Shown here: positions 1-9,091 of the stretch, one piece after another | Numbering within the stretch: position 1 is the first letter of the stretch | Layout of the letters: each line of letters begins with the position of its first letter | NCBI RefSeq assembly: GCF_004962245.1 | Contig: NZ_SUHQ01000004.1 | Location: 62,001 to 126,000 of the forward strand | Source of the DNA: Mesorhizobium sp. | GTDB lineage: Bacteria; Pseudomonadota; Alphaproteobacteria; Rhizobiales; Rhizobiaceae | Reading direction: 5' to 3' | DNA length: 64,000 nt | The notes under the pieces: model-generated | What the model saw: the letters and a program-made list of their open reading frames with translations, nothing else | Told to the model about the DNA's origin: nothing | Database searches by the model: none | Made by a program: the position numbers and the translations under genes

Positions 1-763
1 GCTCGCCTTGGGCTGCGATCACTTCCCTGGACCCTTGGATTTGCTCCTCTATCTGCCGGATGCGCTTTTGGAGGATCTGCTCGCGACCCTCGCGGGTTGC
101 AAGGCGGCTGCGCAGCAGTCCCTGCTCTTCGGCAGCCACTTTCTGCGCGGCCTCGTTGTCAGCCGATGCCAGTTCTCCGGGAAAAATGATCTGATCTTTT
201 CCGGCAAGCTCCGCAGCCAGGCGTGCTTCGATCGCCAGCAAGCGAATGTAGCGCTCATGCAGCTCGTCGTAGCGGCCCTGTGCATCGGTCGTCTTCATGC
301 TTATCAGAACCTGGCCGGCGGTGACCTTGTGGCCTTCCCGGACGTGGATTGTCCTGATGATACCGCCTTCCAGATGCTGAACGGTTTTCCGGTAACTTTC
401 GGGACTGACAATGCCGGGGGCCACGACAGCGCTTGCCAGGAGGGCCATATTTGCCCAGGCCACGGTACCGCCGACAAAGAACATGGCGGAAAAATAGCCG
501 AGCATACGCGCTGGCCGCGTCCGGCGTTTCAGGTCGCGGCTGCTCGCGCGAGACGCGCGCGACCGCCGCCGGACAAGCCCGACAAGGATAAGCCCGACAA
601 GGATAAGCAGGAACAGCGCCGTGGCGGCTGCCGCAAGTGCTACGCGTACCGGCACCGCGGCAACCAGATTTCCGGCAGCGACGACCAGCATATCCATGAC
701 GTCGCGCAGGCTGGCCATCAGCATGTCCAGCGTCTTCGACAGGTCGCCAAATTGACCGCTCAT
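1..763 (-). CDS. HlyD-family type I secretion membrane-fusion protein (partial)
   Basis: The reading frame opens at the ATG complementary to 761-763 and runs off the left edge, so only about 254 N-terminal residues are present. A hydrophobic stretch near residues 35-62 includes a doubled LILVG unit, and a second membrane segment lies near residues 88-110. Next comes the beta-barrel/lipoyl-like entry with VQHLEGGIIRTIHVREGHKV, then a charged helical hairpin (LHERYIRLLAIEARLAAEL onward). These are family hallmarks of HlyD/PrtE adaptors, which join an inner-membrane ABC exporter to a TolC-type pore. The start lies 3 bases after the stop of the ABC exporter gene, so the two are almost certainly co-translated. 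The C-terminus is not visible. Confidence 0.9.
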   Translation of the reverse strand, partial: MSGQFGDLSKTLDMLMASLRDVMDMLVVAAGNLVAAVPVRVALAAAATALFLLILVGLILVGLVRRRSRASRASSRDLKRRTRPARMLGYFSAMFFVGGTVAWANMALLASAVVAPGIVSPESYRKTVQHLEGGIIRTIHVREGHKVTAGQVLISMKTTDAQGRYDELHERYIRLLAIEARLAAELAGKDQIIFPGELASADNEAAQKVAAEEQGLLRSRLATREGREQILQKRIRQIEEQIQGSREVIAAQGE

Positions 764-766
764 GGC

Positions 767-2512
767 TCACTCCGCCGCCTTCTGCGTTGCCGGCGTATTG
801 GCTGCAATCTTGTCCGGGCGCTGTGCCTGCATCGCGATGCGTTGACCGGCCAGCGCGCCCAGCACCTCGGCGCGCGTGCCGAACATCTTGATGGCGCCAT
901 CGTGTATGAGAACAACATGGTCCGCCGTGCGCAAAAAGTTCGTCTGGTGGCTGACGAGAATGACGGTGCAGCCTCGTTCCTTCAAATGCCGAAGCACATT
1001 GAACAGTGCCATTTCACCGTCACCGTCGAGGCCGGTGTTCGGCTCGTCGAGCACGATGAACGAGGGATCGCCGAACAGGGCCCGGGCGAGAGCGATGCGC
1101 TGACGTTGGCCACGCGAGATTCGTGCCCCGTGCGGTCCCACCTCGGTTTGATAACCGTTCGGCATCCGCAACATCATCTCGTGGATACCCGCAGCCTGCG
1201 CCGCGGCGATGACGGCGGCACTGTCGACATCGCGCAGGCGTGCAATGTTCTCGGCGATCGTCCCGGGAAACAGCTCGACCTGCTGCGGCAAATAGCCGAT
1301 GTGCAATCCCAACTGGTCACAAGGCCAATTCGCGACCTCCGCCTCATCCAGCCTCACATGGCCAAGCGACGGCCGCAGCGTTCCCACCATGAGGCGGCAG
1401 AGCGTGGTTTTGCCGGAGCCTGACGGACCGATCACGCCACAGGTCTGGCCGGCCTCGACTCTGAAGGATACTTTGTTCATCAGGGCCTGCTGTGTACCCG
1501 GCGCATAATAGTACACGTCCTCGAACTTCAGCCGCCCTTGCGGGCGCGGCAAGGTTACGCCACCGCTTTGCCCGGGTCCGGTATCGGCGAAAAGGCGCAA
1601 GAGGTTGCGACGCGCAGTGCGAGCGGCAACCAGGCTGCGCCAGGCTCCGATCGAGCGTTCTATCGGCGCCAGCGCGCGGCTCAGCAGGATCGATGCCGCG
1701 ATCATCGATCCAGCCGTCAGTTCGCCACGCAGGACAAAGTAGGCGCCAAGCCCCAGCACGGCTACCTGCAGGGCCATGCGGAGCGAGCGCGACAGGTTGC
1801 CGATCATGGTTGTGCGGCCGAGAATCTGCGCCTGGATGGTCATCAACGACAGCTGCTTTTCTTCCCAGCGCTGCAGCGCCGGCTCCGACATGCCGAGCGA
1901 GCGCAGCGTCTCGGCGCCATCGATGTATTGGCCAGCCGCGACCTGGTTACGGCGCAGCCCTGCCGCCGCCTCCTGGCTCTTGCGGCGGGTGAGGAAATCA
2001 TTGGCGAGCGCGCCGCAGAATAAAACGATCGCTCCGACAATTCCGACCAGGCCCAATGCTGGGTGCAGAAGCCATATGAACGCCAGGAAGACGGGCGTCC
2101 ACGGTGCATCGAGAAAGGTCAGCACACCGTCACCGGCAACGAAGCTGCGCAGGTCCGCCACATCCTTCAGGCCGGCCTCGAGGCTGCTGCTGCCCGCGAG
2201 GCGAGCCTCCATAGCTCGCTCGATCACCGGGACACTCAGCTGGTCGTCGAGCCATTGGCTGATATGGCCGAGGATCATCCGGCGGGCTTGCTCCAGCAGG
2301 CCGTAGACGGCGATCGCGCCGATCACCGCCAGGGTGAGCCACATCAGCGTGTCGATCGACCCGCTCGACAGTACCCTGTCGTAGATCTGCAGCATGTAAA
2401 CTGCGCTGGCGAGCATCAGCAGGTTGGCAAGCAGGCTGAAGATGAGCAGGGCGGGCGCCTGGCGCCGCGCCAGATGCATCACCTCCTGAAACTGCGGTCT
2501 TGGCTGCGTCAC
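767..2512 (-). CDS. Type I secretion ABC exporter (PrtD/HlyB type, permease-ATPase fusion)
   Basis: This 581-residue protein has an N-terminal membrane domain (helices from about residue 20 to 290) and a C-terminal nucleotide-binding domain. Visible motifs are Walker A GPSGSGKTT (about residue 365), signature SRGQRQRIALARAL and Walker B FIVLDEPNTGLD. It lacks the N-terminal C39 peptidase domain of bacteriocin exporters, which fits the PrtD/LapB class that exports unprocessed proteins with C-terminal signals. It sits between the candidate substrate gene (71 bases upstream, with a strong hairpin in the gap) and the HlyD-type adaptor (3 bases downstream). Its length is normal for the family. The cognate substrate is most likely the repeat protein at 2584-6189. 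Confidence 0.93.
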   Translation of the reverse strand: MTQPRPQFQEVMHLARRQAPALLIFSLLANLLMLASAVYMLQIYDRVLSSGSIDTLMWLTLAVIGAIAVYGLLEQARRMILGHISQWLDDQLSVPVIERAMEARLAGSSSLEAGLKDVADLRSFVAGDGVLTFLDAPWTPVFLAFIWLLHPALGLVGIVGAIVLFCGALANDFLTRRKSQEAAAGLRRNQVAAGQYIDGAETLRSLGMSEPALQRWEEKQLSLMTIQAQILGRTTMIGNLSRSLRMALQVAVLGLGAYFVLRGELTAGSMIAASILLSRALAPIERSIGAWRSLVAARTARRNLLRLFADTGPGQSGGVTLPRPQGRLKFEDVYYYAPGTQQALMNKVSFRVEAGQTCGVIGPSGSGKTTLCRLMVGTLRPSLGHVRLDEAEVANWPCDQLGLHIGYLPQQVELFPGTIAENIARLRDVDSAAVIAAAQAAGIHEMMLRMPNGYQTEVGPHGARISRGQRQRIALARALFGDPSFIVLDEPNTGLDGDGEMALFNVLRHLKERGCTVILVSHQTNFLRTADHVVLIHDGAIKMFGTRAEVLGALAGQRIAMQAQRPDKIAANTPATQKAAE

Positions 2513-2544
2513 GGATTGCCCCCGTTGCGATGCTTTGAATTGGC

Positions 2545-2576
2545 CCGGCCGGGCGCCAAGGCTGGCGCCCGGCCGG
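2545..2576 (-). promoter_or_regulatory. Perfect 14-bp hairpin between secretion substrate and exporter genes
   Basis: CCGGCCGGGCGCCA (2545-2558) and its exact complement (2563-2576) flank a 4-base loop. No T-run follows on the transcribed (minus) strand, so it does not look like a complete intrinsic terminator. It more likely attenuates read-through or protects the 3' end of the substrate message, giving more substrate than transporter. That role is inferred. Confidence 0.6.
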
Positions 2577-2583
2577 TATTGCG

Positions 2584-5500
2584 TCAGGCTATGACGACGC
2601 CGTCTACGAGGTTGTCGTCGAAGATGCCGGTCCCGTCGATGCCAATGGAGAAGCTGTCGCTCGCCGTGTCGCCGTCGAAGTCGGCGATCTGCACGGTGAA
2701 GTCGAGCTTCTCGTCGGGCGCTGGCTGCGTCTGGACGAGGCTGAACCCGCCGATATCGAAGGTGTTGTTGTCGTTGCCGGAAACGCCATCCGCGTTGCTG
2801 ATGTTCTCGATCAGCACGCGGTCATGGGTTCCGCTCGTCGTCCACTGCACCTTGTCGCCGGTGCTCAGGCCGGTGATTATCAAGTTGCCGTCGGCGTCGA
2901 TCGAGGCGGCCGGAGTAAACTGCGAATTGCCCGTCTTGACGACGAAGTCGGTGATCGAGAACGACGTGATGGCGACGTGCGTGTCGTTGGTGAGCCCGTC
3001 GACGAAACCCGTGCCCGGTTCTGCGGCGGTGCTGAAGGCCGAGATCTTGACGGTGACGGGTCCGACGCCCGGATTGGTCTGGTTGACGGTGAAGGACGCC
3101 GCGGTCGCATTGAACACGCCCGTGAAGGCGATGTTGGCTTCGACGTCGGCTTCGTTCTGGTCCAGATTTGGCACCAGGAAGTTCGGGTTCGCGCCCGTGA
3201 CATAGGTGATGAACGCGCCCTCATCGGGGTTGATCTGGTTGCCGTTGACGCCGAACGAGGTGGTGCTGCCCGCCTGGCTGATATTGAGCACATCCTTGGT
3301 CGTGATGTTTCCGCCCTCGGATTGATTCAATGGGTCTTCCCCGATCACCACGATCTGGGTGGAGTTTGGATCGCCGAAGGTCATGAACAGGTTGCTGCCG
3401 GAGGGCGCTCCGGCGAAGGCGAAGTTGAGCTCCGCGGGCGGAGGATTCTGGAGGACATCGAAGGTGTAATTGCCGCCTGACAGGGTCAGCTTGAAGAAAT
3501 CGATGTCCCCGGCGGTGTGTGTGCCACTGCCGTCAACATCCTTGTAGTAGGTAGCGACAGTGTTGCTGTTCGTAAGGTCCCTGAGCAGCGTCACCTGCGA
3601 GGATGTGCCGTCCAATATCGTCAGGGTCGCCGGCGAACTCGTAATGCTATAGGTCGCCGGGTCATCCGCCCCGACCACCCCGCTGAGCGTCTTGGTCACG
3701 GTGCTGCCAGCAGCAAAGTCCACCAGCCCATCGGCGACGGGGCCGATGGCCGGCCCGTCGTCCTGGAACTGCATGGCGTCGCCGATGCCGGTCGAGGCCG
3801 TCGCCGTGTCGCCGTCGCCGTCGGTCACCGTGACCACCGCCTGCAACGCGCTGTCGGTGATCGACACCGAATCATCGGGATTGGTGGCGTCCGGGTGCTT
3901 CAGCGAGGCGTATTGTGCCACGCTCACGACCCCGCTCGTGCTGTCGATCGCGACGGCAAACGCCGCCGCGCCCGCGGCTGAGCCGATGCGGCCGACCACC
4001 AGGTTGCCTTCTTTGAACAGGAAGATGCTGGTGCCGCCGGTCGTGTCGAGGCCGGAATCCACCCCTGCGGCGGAAACCGCCAGCGAGAACGCCGTCGTCC
4101 CACCCTCCTGGTCCGCACCGAACGCGCTGCCGGTCGAGCTCACCACCGGGCTCGCGTCCTGTGCGTACCCGGTTGGGTTCAGATCGGTGCTGACATTGCT
4201 GACGCCCGCGAACAGCGCCACCACCGCGGCGGCAGTGGTGTCGTCGGCATCGGCCTGGATGCCCGCGGTCTCGTCATGCGCCACCGTCGCAGCGCCCTGG
4301 ACGATCGCCGCCGTCGGCCCGTCGTCCTGGAACTGCACGGCATCGCCGATACCGGTCGAGGCCGTCGCTGTGTCGCCATCGCCGTCGGTGACCGTGACCT
4401 TCGCCAGCAACGCGCTGTCGGTGATCGACACCGAATCATCTGGATTGGTGGTGCCCGGATGCTTCAGTGAGGCGTACTGCGCCACGCTCACGACCCCGCT
4501 CGTGCTGTTGATCGCGACGGCGAACGCCGCCGCCCCCGCGGCTGAGCCTATGCGGCCGACCACCAGGTCGCCTTCCTTGAACAGGAAGATGCTTGTGCCG
4601 TTGGTCGTGTCGAGGCCGGAATCCACCCCTGCGGCGGACACATCCAGCGAGAACGCAATCGTGCCCCCGTCTGTACCCGTAGAACTGCCGGTTGAGCTCA
4701 CCACCGGGCTCGCGTCCTGTGCATACCCGGTCGGGCTCAGATCGGTGCTGACATTGCTGACGCCCGCGAACAGGGCGATGACTCCTGCGGCAGTGGTGTC
4801 GTCGGCATCGGCCTGGTTGCCCGCGGTCTCGTCATGCGCCACCGTCGGAGCGCCTTGGACGATCGCTGCCGTCGGTCCGTCGTCCTCGATGACGATCTGC
4901 TGGCCGACGAACGTCGAGGCGCCGCTGGATGTCACGATGCCGAAGCCGCCGATGTCGAAGGTGTTGTTGTCGTTGCCCGCAATGCCATCCGTGTTGCTGA
5001 TGTTTTCGATCAGCACGCGGTCATGGGTTCCGCTCGTCGTCCACTGCACCTTGTCGCCGGTGCTCAGGCCGGTGATTATCAAGTTGCCGTCGGCGTCGAT
5101 CGAGGCGGCCGGAGTATATTGCGAATTGCCTGTCTTGACGACGAAGTCGGTGATCGAGAACGACGTGATGGCGACGTGCGTGTCGTTGGTGAGCCCGTCG
5201 ACGAAACCCGTGCCCGGTTCTGCGGCGGTGCTGAAGGCCGAGATCTTGACGGTGACGGGTCCGACGCCCGGATTGGTCTGGTTGACGGTGAAGGACGCCC
5301 CCGTCGCATTGACGACGTTCTGGAAGTCGATGTTGGCTTCGATATCGGCCTCGTTCTGATCCAGATTGGGCACGAGGAAGTTCGTATTCGTGCCCGAGAC
5401 GTAGGTGATGTACGCCCCCTCAGTGGGGTTGATCTGGTTGCCGTTGACGCCGAACGAGGTGGTGCTGCCCGCCTGGCTGATATTGAGCACATCCTTGGTC

Positions 5501-6189
5501 GTGATGTTTCCGCCCTCGGATTGATTCAATGGGTCTTTCCCGATCACCACGATCTGGGTGGAGTTTGGATCGCCGAAGGTCATGAACAGGTTGCTGCCGG
5601 AGGGCGCTCCGGCGAAGGCGAAGTTGAGCTGCTCACTCGCCGCGAGCTTGAGGGTGTTGCCGAGATCGACCGCGTCATCCGGGTTGGTGCTGTCGCCATG
5701 GTAGATCGGAACGTAGGTGACGATGGTGAAGGTTACCTGGTCGCTGGTCGCGCCGACGTTGATCACGTCCTGCTTGAAGATGACGAAGGCGATCGCGTCG
5801 GCACTGCCGTTGCCATCGCTGTCATATCTCCCGATCACGGTGTCGTTTGCACCAGCGAAGAGCAGGATATCCTTGCCGTCGACGGTGTTGAGCCCGCTAT
5901 CATCGCCGTCGAGGGTGCCGCCGCTGCCGTCGGTGAACGTAGTGCCGACGAGCTGGGAGCCGGCGGTGGCGTTGACAGTGACCGAGTTCGTCTTGATCGC
6001 GACGCCGACGCTGGTCGGGAACGCGGAGTTCAACCCGAGAGTCGTCTCGAGATAAGTCCGGAACGAAGCCGGCAGAGTGGAGTACGCAACATCGGTATCC
6101 GTAAAGGCGTCGTCGACGTTGTCGCCGGTTTGTAGCCCGGTGGTCTGGTCGTTGACGGCCTCATCGTTGAGAATAAAGGTGATCGCCAT
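2584..6189 (-). CDS. Large repeat-rich type I secretion substrate (DUF5801/T1SS-143-like repeats)
   Basis: I chose the ATG at 6189 (MAITFILNDEAV) because GGGGAG lies 7 bases upstream; an ATG 9 codons earlier has no such site. The 1201-residue product is acidic, rich in Gly, Asp, Thr and Ser, almost free of Cys, and has no Sec signal. Residues about 436-623 and 623-810 are two tandem repeats starting DDGPTAAIVQGA and ending in TVTDGDGDTATAST, as in DUF5801 repeats of secreted adhesins. Residues about 186-416 and 919-1149 are two near-identical copies of another module. I see no GGxGxDxux calcium nonapeptides. The C-terminus (GIFDDNLVDGVVIA) is compatible with an uncleaved type I signal. It heads the operon with the exporter and adaptor. 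A role as surface or biofilm protein is inferred. Confidence 0.85.
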   Translation of the reverse strand: MAITFILNDEAVNDQTTGLQTGDNVDDAFTDTDVAYSTLPASFRTYLETTLGLNSAFPTSVGVAIKTNSVTVNATAGSQLVGTTFTDGSGGTLDGDDSGLNTVDGKDILLFAGANDTVIGRYDSDGNGSADAIAFVIFKQDVINVGATSDQVTFTIVTYVPIYHGDSTNPDDAVDLGNTLKLAASEQLNFAFAGAPSGSNLFMTFGDPNSTQIVVIGKDPLNQSEGGNITTKDVLNISQAGSTTSFGVNGNQINPTEGAYITYVSGTNTNFLVPNLDQNEADIEANIDFQNVVNATGASFTVNQTNPGVGPVTVKISAFSTAAEPGTGFVDGLTNDTHVAITSFSITDFVVKTGNSQYTPAASIDADGNLIITGLSTGDKVQWTTSGTHDRVLIENISNTDGIAGNDNNTFDIGGFGIVTSSGASTFVGQQIVIEDDGPTAAIVQGAPTVAHDETAGNQADADDTTAAGVIALFAGVSNVSTDLSPTGYAQDASPVVSSTGSSTGTDGGTIAFSLDVSAAGVDSGLDTTNGTSIFLFKEGDLVVGRIGSAAGAAAFAVAINSTSGVVSVAQYASLKHPGTTNPDDSVSITDSALLAKVTVTDGDGDTATASTGIGDAVQFQDDGPTAAIVQGAATVAHDETAGIQADADDTTAAAVVALFAGVSNVSTDLNPTGYAQDASPVVSSTGSAFGADQEGGTTAFSLAVSAAGVDSGLDTTGGTSIFLFKEGNLVVGRIGSAAGAAAFAVAIDSTSGVVSVAQYASLKHPDATNPDDSVSITDSALQAVVTVTDGDGDTATASTGIGDAMQFQDDGPAIGPVADGLVDFAAGSTVTKTLSGVVGADDPATYSITSSPATLTILDGTSSQVTLLRDLTNSNTVATYYKDVDGSGTHTAGDIDFFKLTLSGGNYTFDVLQNPPPAELNFAFAGAPSGSNLFMTFGDPNSTQIVVIGEDPLNQSEGGNITTKDVLNISQAGSTTSFGVNGNQINPDEGAFITYVTGANPNFLVPNLDQNEADVEANIAFTGVFNATAASFTVNQTNPGVGPVTVKISAFSTAAEPGTGFVDGLTNDTHVAITSFSITDFVVKTGNSQFTPAASIDADGNLIITGLSTGDKVQWTTSGTHDRVLIENISNADGVSGNDNNTFDIGGFSLVQTQPAPDEKLDFTVQIADFDGDTASDSFSIGIDGTGIFDDNLVDGVVIA
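2741..3431 (-). repeat. Long intragenic direct repeat, copy 2 (about 690 bp)
   Basis: This stretch matches 4940-5630 at a constant offset of 2199 bases. The two ends are nearly identical, while a central block around 3100-3230 differs. It encodes residues about 919-1149 of the secretion substrate. Patchy identity points to gene conversion between the copies. Confidence 0.8.
4940..5630 (-). repeat. Long intragenic direct repeat, copy 1 (about 690 bp)
   Basis: This is the partner of 2741-3431 and encodes residues about 186-416 of the secretion substrate. Recombination between the copies would remove the two tandem DUF5801-like repeats without changing frame, since the offset of 2199 is divisible by three. 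Confidence 0.8.
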
Positions 6190-6559
6190 TGCTGTTCTCC
6201 CCAATCGCATGAGCAAATCGCATGAGTGGCCACTGAAATATCCCCGCCGAAGTGCACCCCCACGCTAGAGATCGCTTCCTGCAGGGGCCCATTCAAAGGA
6301 AAATCGCGCGCTGAATTGCGGCCCTCCAACCTCATTGTGCCGCCGATAAAGAGGACGCGTCCATTCGCGGTTCGATAGTGTTATGGTGAATTCCCCTATC
6401 TGATCGAACGATGTACATCCTTTGATAGGGTCGAGCCGCGACAGGCCCTTGCGGGTAACCGCGTTGGTATGACGGGTCGATTGTCATGCTGTGGGTTTCC
6501 GGCCTGCTGCCGGTATCATGCCGACGCAAGCGGCTTTGACGCCTGGCCGAAAGTGATGG
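6190..6559. promoter_or_regulatory. Upstream region of the secretion operon, with inverted repeat CCCTATC/GATAGGG
   Basis: These 370 bases separate the response regulator gene from the secretion substrate gene, both on the minus strand. No convincing gene is present. CCCTATC at 6394-6400 and GATAGGG at 6424-6430 form an inverted repeat with a 23-base gap, the only clear candidate for a regulator site. It lies about 200 bases upstream of the substrate start. Confidence 0.4.
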
Positions 6560-7204
6560 TCAAAGGCCGCTCTTGTGACCTGTCCCCAGATGGTCGGCAG
6601 CTTCGCCAAGCGTCCAGGCCAATTCAGCTCTGCTGCCGAGGTGGAGCTTTTCGTAGACGTGGTGCAAGTGCATTTTCACCGTGCCCTCGGATACATGCAG
6701 CTGCGTGGCAATGCTCTTGTTGCGCAACCCGCGCGCGACGAGGCTGGCGACTTCGGCCTCGCGTCCTGTAAGCGTGCGCGCGGCGTGATGCGGCGCGCTC
6801 GGCATCAACAGGTGCTGGAGGATCTTGTGGTCGACCCACTTTCGACCGGCCGCCACGGCAGTCACACATTCGACGAGGCAGCGGTGGCTGACGCCGTCCA
6901 GCAGCAAGCCGTCGGCGTCGAGTTCCCGTATATCCTCGACGTCGAATCCGCTCTTTGGTTGCAGGATGAAGATTATGCCCAGAGCGCTGTTACAGGCTCT
7001 CAGCCGGAAAGACAGACTGGCCGTCTGCCAGTCCGCAATGTCCAAGCCTACGATGACAATATCAGGCCGATGGCGCTCCACATGCGGGACAACGTCAACT
7101 GTGCGGCGGCAGTTTGCCACAACAGTGTGTCCAGCCTTCCGTAGAACCCACTCCAGACCTGCGAGATAGACCCCCCGCGAGTCCGCAACAACCAAAGTTG
7201 ACAT
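6560..7204 (-). CDS. LuxR/NarL-type response regulator with a degenerate receiver domain
   Basis: The product has 214 residues: a receiver-like domain (about 1-120) and a C-terminal LuxR helix-turn-helix (about 143-200; LTGREAEVASLVARGL and SEGTVKMHLHHVYEKL). The likely phospho-acceptor Asp is kept in IVGLDIAD (about residue 55). The N-terminal acidic pair is reduced to one Asp (VADSRG), and the usual Lys near residue 105 is replaced within LLDGVSHR, so normal phosphorylation control is doubtful. No histidine kinase gene is adjacent. It lies directly upstream of the type I secretion operon on the same strand and is the natural candidate to control it, which is inferred from position only. Confidence 0.85.
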   Translation of the reverse strand: MSTLVVADSRGVYLAGLEWVLRKAGHTVVANCRRTVDVVPHVERHRPDIVIVGLDIADWQTASLSFRLRACNSALGIIFILQPKSGFDVEDIRELDADGLLLDGVSHRCLVECVTAVAAGRKWVDHKILQHLLMPSAPHHAARTLTGREAEVASLVARGLRNKSIATQLHVSEGTVKMHLHHVYEKLHLGSRAELAWTLGEAADHLGTGHKSGL

Positions 7205-7270
7205 GCGAACACCGTCCGTAAACGCACAACGAACTTTGTTAAATATGTCAGGAAGTCAGGAAACCAGAGC

Positions 7271-7317
7271 CTCAGGCGCTTGTCAAGTAACGCCTAATAT
7301 AACAGCAAATGCCTGAG
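7271..7317. promoter_or_regulatory. Inverted repeat CTCAGGC/GCCTGAG in a divergent intergenic region
   Basis: A 7-bp perfect inverted repeat with arms at 7271-7277 and 7311-7317 lies between the divergent response regulator and peptidase genes. The 288-base region holds no gene I can support. A regulator site is possible but unproven. Confidence 0.25.
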
Positions 7318-7492
7318 AAAACGGCTCCAACGCTTAGGGCACACGCGGTGCGGGCATCATCGAGCCTGTGCCACGTGGCGCTGCATCCGGGCTCTACGGT
7401 TCCGACCGCGGCCAGCGAGGGCATGCACGGTGCTGTGATTTCGGCTGAGCCATCAGCGTGGTAGCTTCCAGTCGTTCTGCTCCGGAGTCGCC

Positions 7493-9010
7493 ATGCGTAC
7501 CAAGCTGCTGGAAATCACCCTTGTTGTGTTGCTGCTGGTTGGCGGCGTTCCCGCCAGTCATGCGGACGTGGCCGAGCGGCCGTCATCCAGGGGTGGAGTT
7601 CTGTCGCTGCTTCCGCCTCCGCAGATCTCCGATCATTCGATCGTGATTGCGGGACGTACGCTCAACTATCAGGCAAAGGCCGGCACTCTGTCGTTGCCAT
7701 CCGGCAAGGGCGACGTCACCGCGGAAATTTTTCACGTCGCCTATACGCTTCGTCCCGAAGCGAACCGGGACCCTGACCCCCAGCGCCCCATCACTTTCGT
7801 ATTCAACGGTGGTCCCGGAGCGGCTTCCGCCTATCTGCATCTTGGCGCGCTCGGTCCGCGAATCATGGCGACAGCGGCCGATGGAAGTTTTCTGCCGTCG
7901 CCTCAGCGACTTTTGAACAACCCGAACACCTGGCTCGACATGACCGACCTGGTCTTCGTCGATCCGGTTGGAACAGGTTACAGCCGCGAAGCCCCCGGCA
8001 CCGAAGCGCGCAGCTTCTGGGGCGTCAACCAGGACGCCGCCTCGATGGGCGCCTTCATCCGGCTCTATCTGGCACAGGCGGGCCGTACAGCATCGCCGGT
8101 ATTTCTTGCCGGCGAAAGCTATGGCGGGTTTCGGGCGGCACTGCTCGCCAAGACGCTTCAGGAAGATATCGGCATCAGTCCGAGCGGCATCGTGCTCATC
8201 TCGCCGGCGCTCGAATTCACGCTCGTGCGACCCGACGAGTTCCAGCCGCTCCACTGGGCGCTCGAGCTCCCGTCGCTGGCGGCAGTGCGCCTGCGCAGCG
8301 AAGGCGTCAGCGGTTCCGCGCTGCGGGAGAGGCTGGCCGAAGTCGAACGCTATGCGCTTGGCGATTATCTCGTCGCGCTTACCAGTGGCCTCGAACAGGG
8401 TGGGCGTCTGGCGAGCCAGCGCGTGGCCGAAATCACCGGCCTGCCCCTCGACCTCGTCCAACGAAACTTTGCGCGCATTCCCACCGCGCTCTTCGCCAGG
8501 GAATTTGCCCGGACAAGGGGCAGTGTTCTCAGCGCCTATGACGGCATGATCGAAACGGCGGACATCGCCCCGGAAAGCCTGAGATATGGCGGTCCTGATC
8601 CGGTGCTTGACCGAAGCGTGCCGGCGCTGACTTCCGCCTTTGTCAGCTATGTGCGTGACGAGTTGAAATTCCGCACCGATCTAAGCTACCGGCTTCTCAA
8701 CCGTGAAGTCAGCGGCAATTGGGATTACGGGACGGGGCCGACGCGTCAGGGCTATGTCGGCGTGATGGATGACCTTCAGCAGGCGCGCGCGTTGAACCCA
8801 GGCCTCGGCGTTTTGATCGTCAACGGCTACACCGACCTGGTGACACCCTATTTGGTGTCACGCTACCTTGTCGGCCAGATTCCCTCGCTTCCTGGTGCAA
8901 AGCCCATCCGCGTCGACCTGCTGGAAGGCGGCCACATGATGTATTTCAGGCCAGAGAGCCGGCGCGCGCTGAGGGAGGCTGCGTCCGAGCTTTACCAAGC
9001 GCCGAAATGA
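7493..9010 (+). CDS. Exported S10-family serine carboxypeptidase-like protein
   Basis: This 505-residue protein begins with a signal peptide (hydrophobic core LVVLLLVGGVPA, likely cleavage after SHA near residue 23). The alpha/beta-hydrolase core shows the S10 pattern: FVFNGGPGAAS for the oxyanion region, nucleophile Ser209 in GESYGG, Asp448 in NGYTDLVTPY and His481 in GGHMMYF. Bacterial members are about 500 residues long, so it is full length. It should act in the periplasm on peptide C-termini, although many bacterial homologues have no known substrate. It stands alone, divergent from the response regulator gene and followed by a hairpin, so it is probably monocistronic. Confidence 0.9.
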   Translation: MRTKLLEITLVVLLLVGGVPASHADVAERPSSRGGVLSLLPPPQISDHSIVIAGRTLNYQAKAGTLSLPSGKGDVTAEIFHVAYTLRPEANRDPDPQRPITFVFNGGPGAASAYLHLGALGPRIMATAADGSFLPSPQRLLNNPNTWLDMTDLVFVDPVGTGYSREAPGTEARSFWGVNQDAASMGAFIRLYLAQAGRTASPVFLAGESYGGFRAALLAKTLQEDIGISPSGIVLISPALEFTLVRPDEFQPLHWALELPSLAAVRLRSEGVSGSALRERLAEVERYALGDYLVALTSGLEQGGRLASQRVAEITGLPLDLVQRNFARIPTALFAREFARTRGSVLSAYDGMIETADIAPESLRYGGPDPVLDRSVPALTSAFVSYVRDELKFRTDLSYRLLNREVSGNWDYGTGPTRQGYVGVMDDLQQARALNPGLGVLIVNGYTDLVTPYLVSRYLVGQIPSLPGAKPIRVDLLEGGHMMYFRPESRRALREAASELYQAPK

Positions 9011-9056
9011 AACGGTTGCGCACAAAACGATCCGGATGAGGTCGTAGCGACAGAGT

Positions 9057-9091
9057 GCATCTCCATGAGCGCGTGGAGCCGGGATGCACTT
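9057..9091 (+). terminator. Hairpin after the carboxypeptidase gene
   Basis: GTGCAT plus CTCCA (9057-9067) pair with TGGAG (9076-9080) and ATGCAC (9086-9091), leaving a 5-base bulge and an 8-base loop. It lies 46 bases after the stop codon. There is no T-run, so it could be a repeat or a 3' stabiliser as well as a terminator. Confidence 0.4.

Noticed and set aside
8..1423. Long open frame on the plus strand opposite the exporter and adaptor genes
   Set aside because: It is antisense to two well-supported genes with intact motifs, and its product has no recognisable domain; such frames are common opposite GC-rich genes.
3692..6135. Long plus-strand frames opposite the secretion substrate
   Set aside because: They mirror the low-complexity repeats of the minus-strand gene and show duplicated nonsense peptides rather than protein domains.
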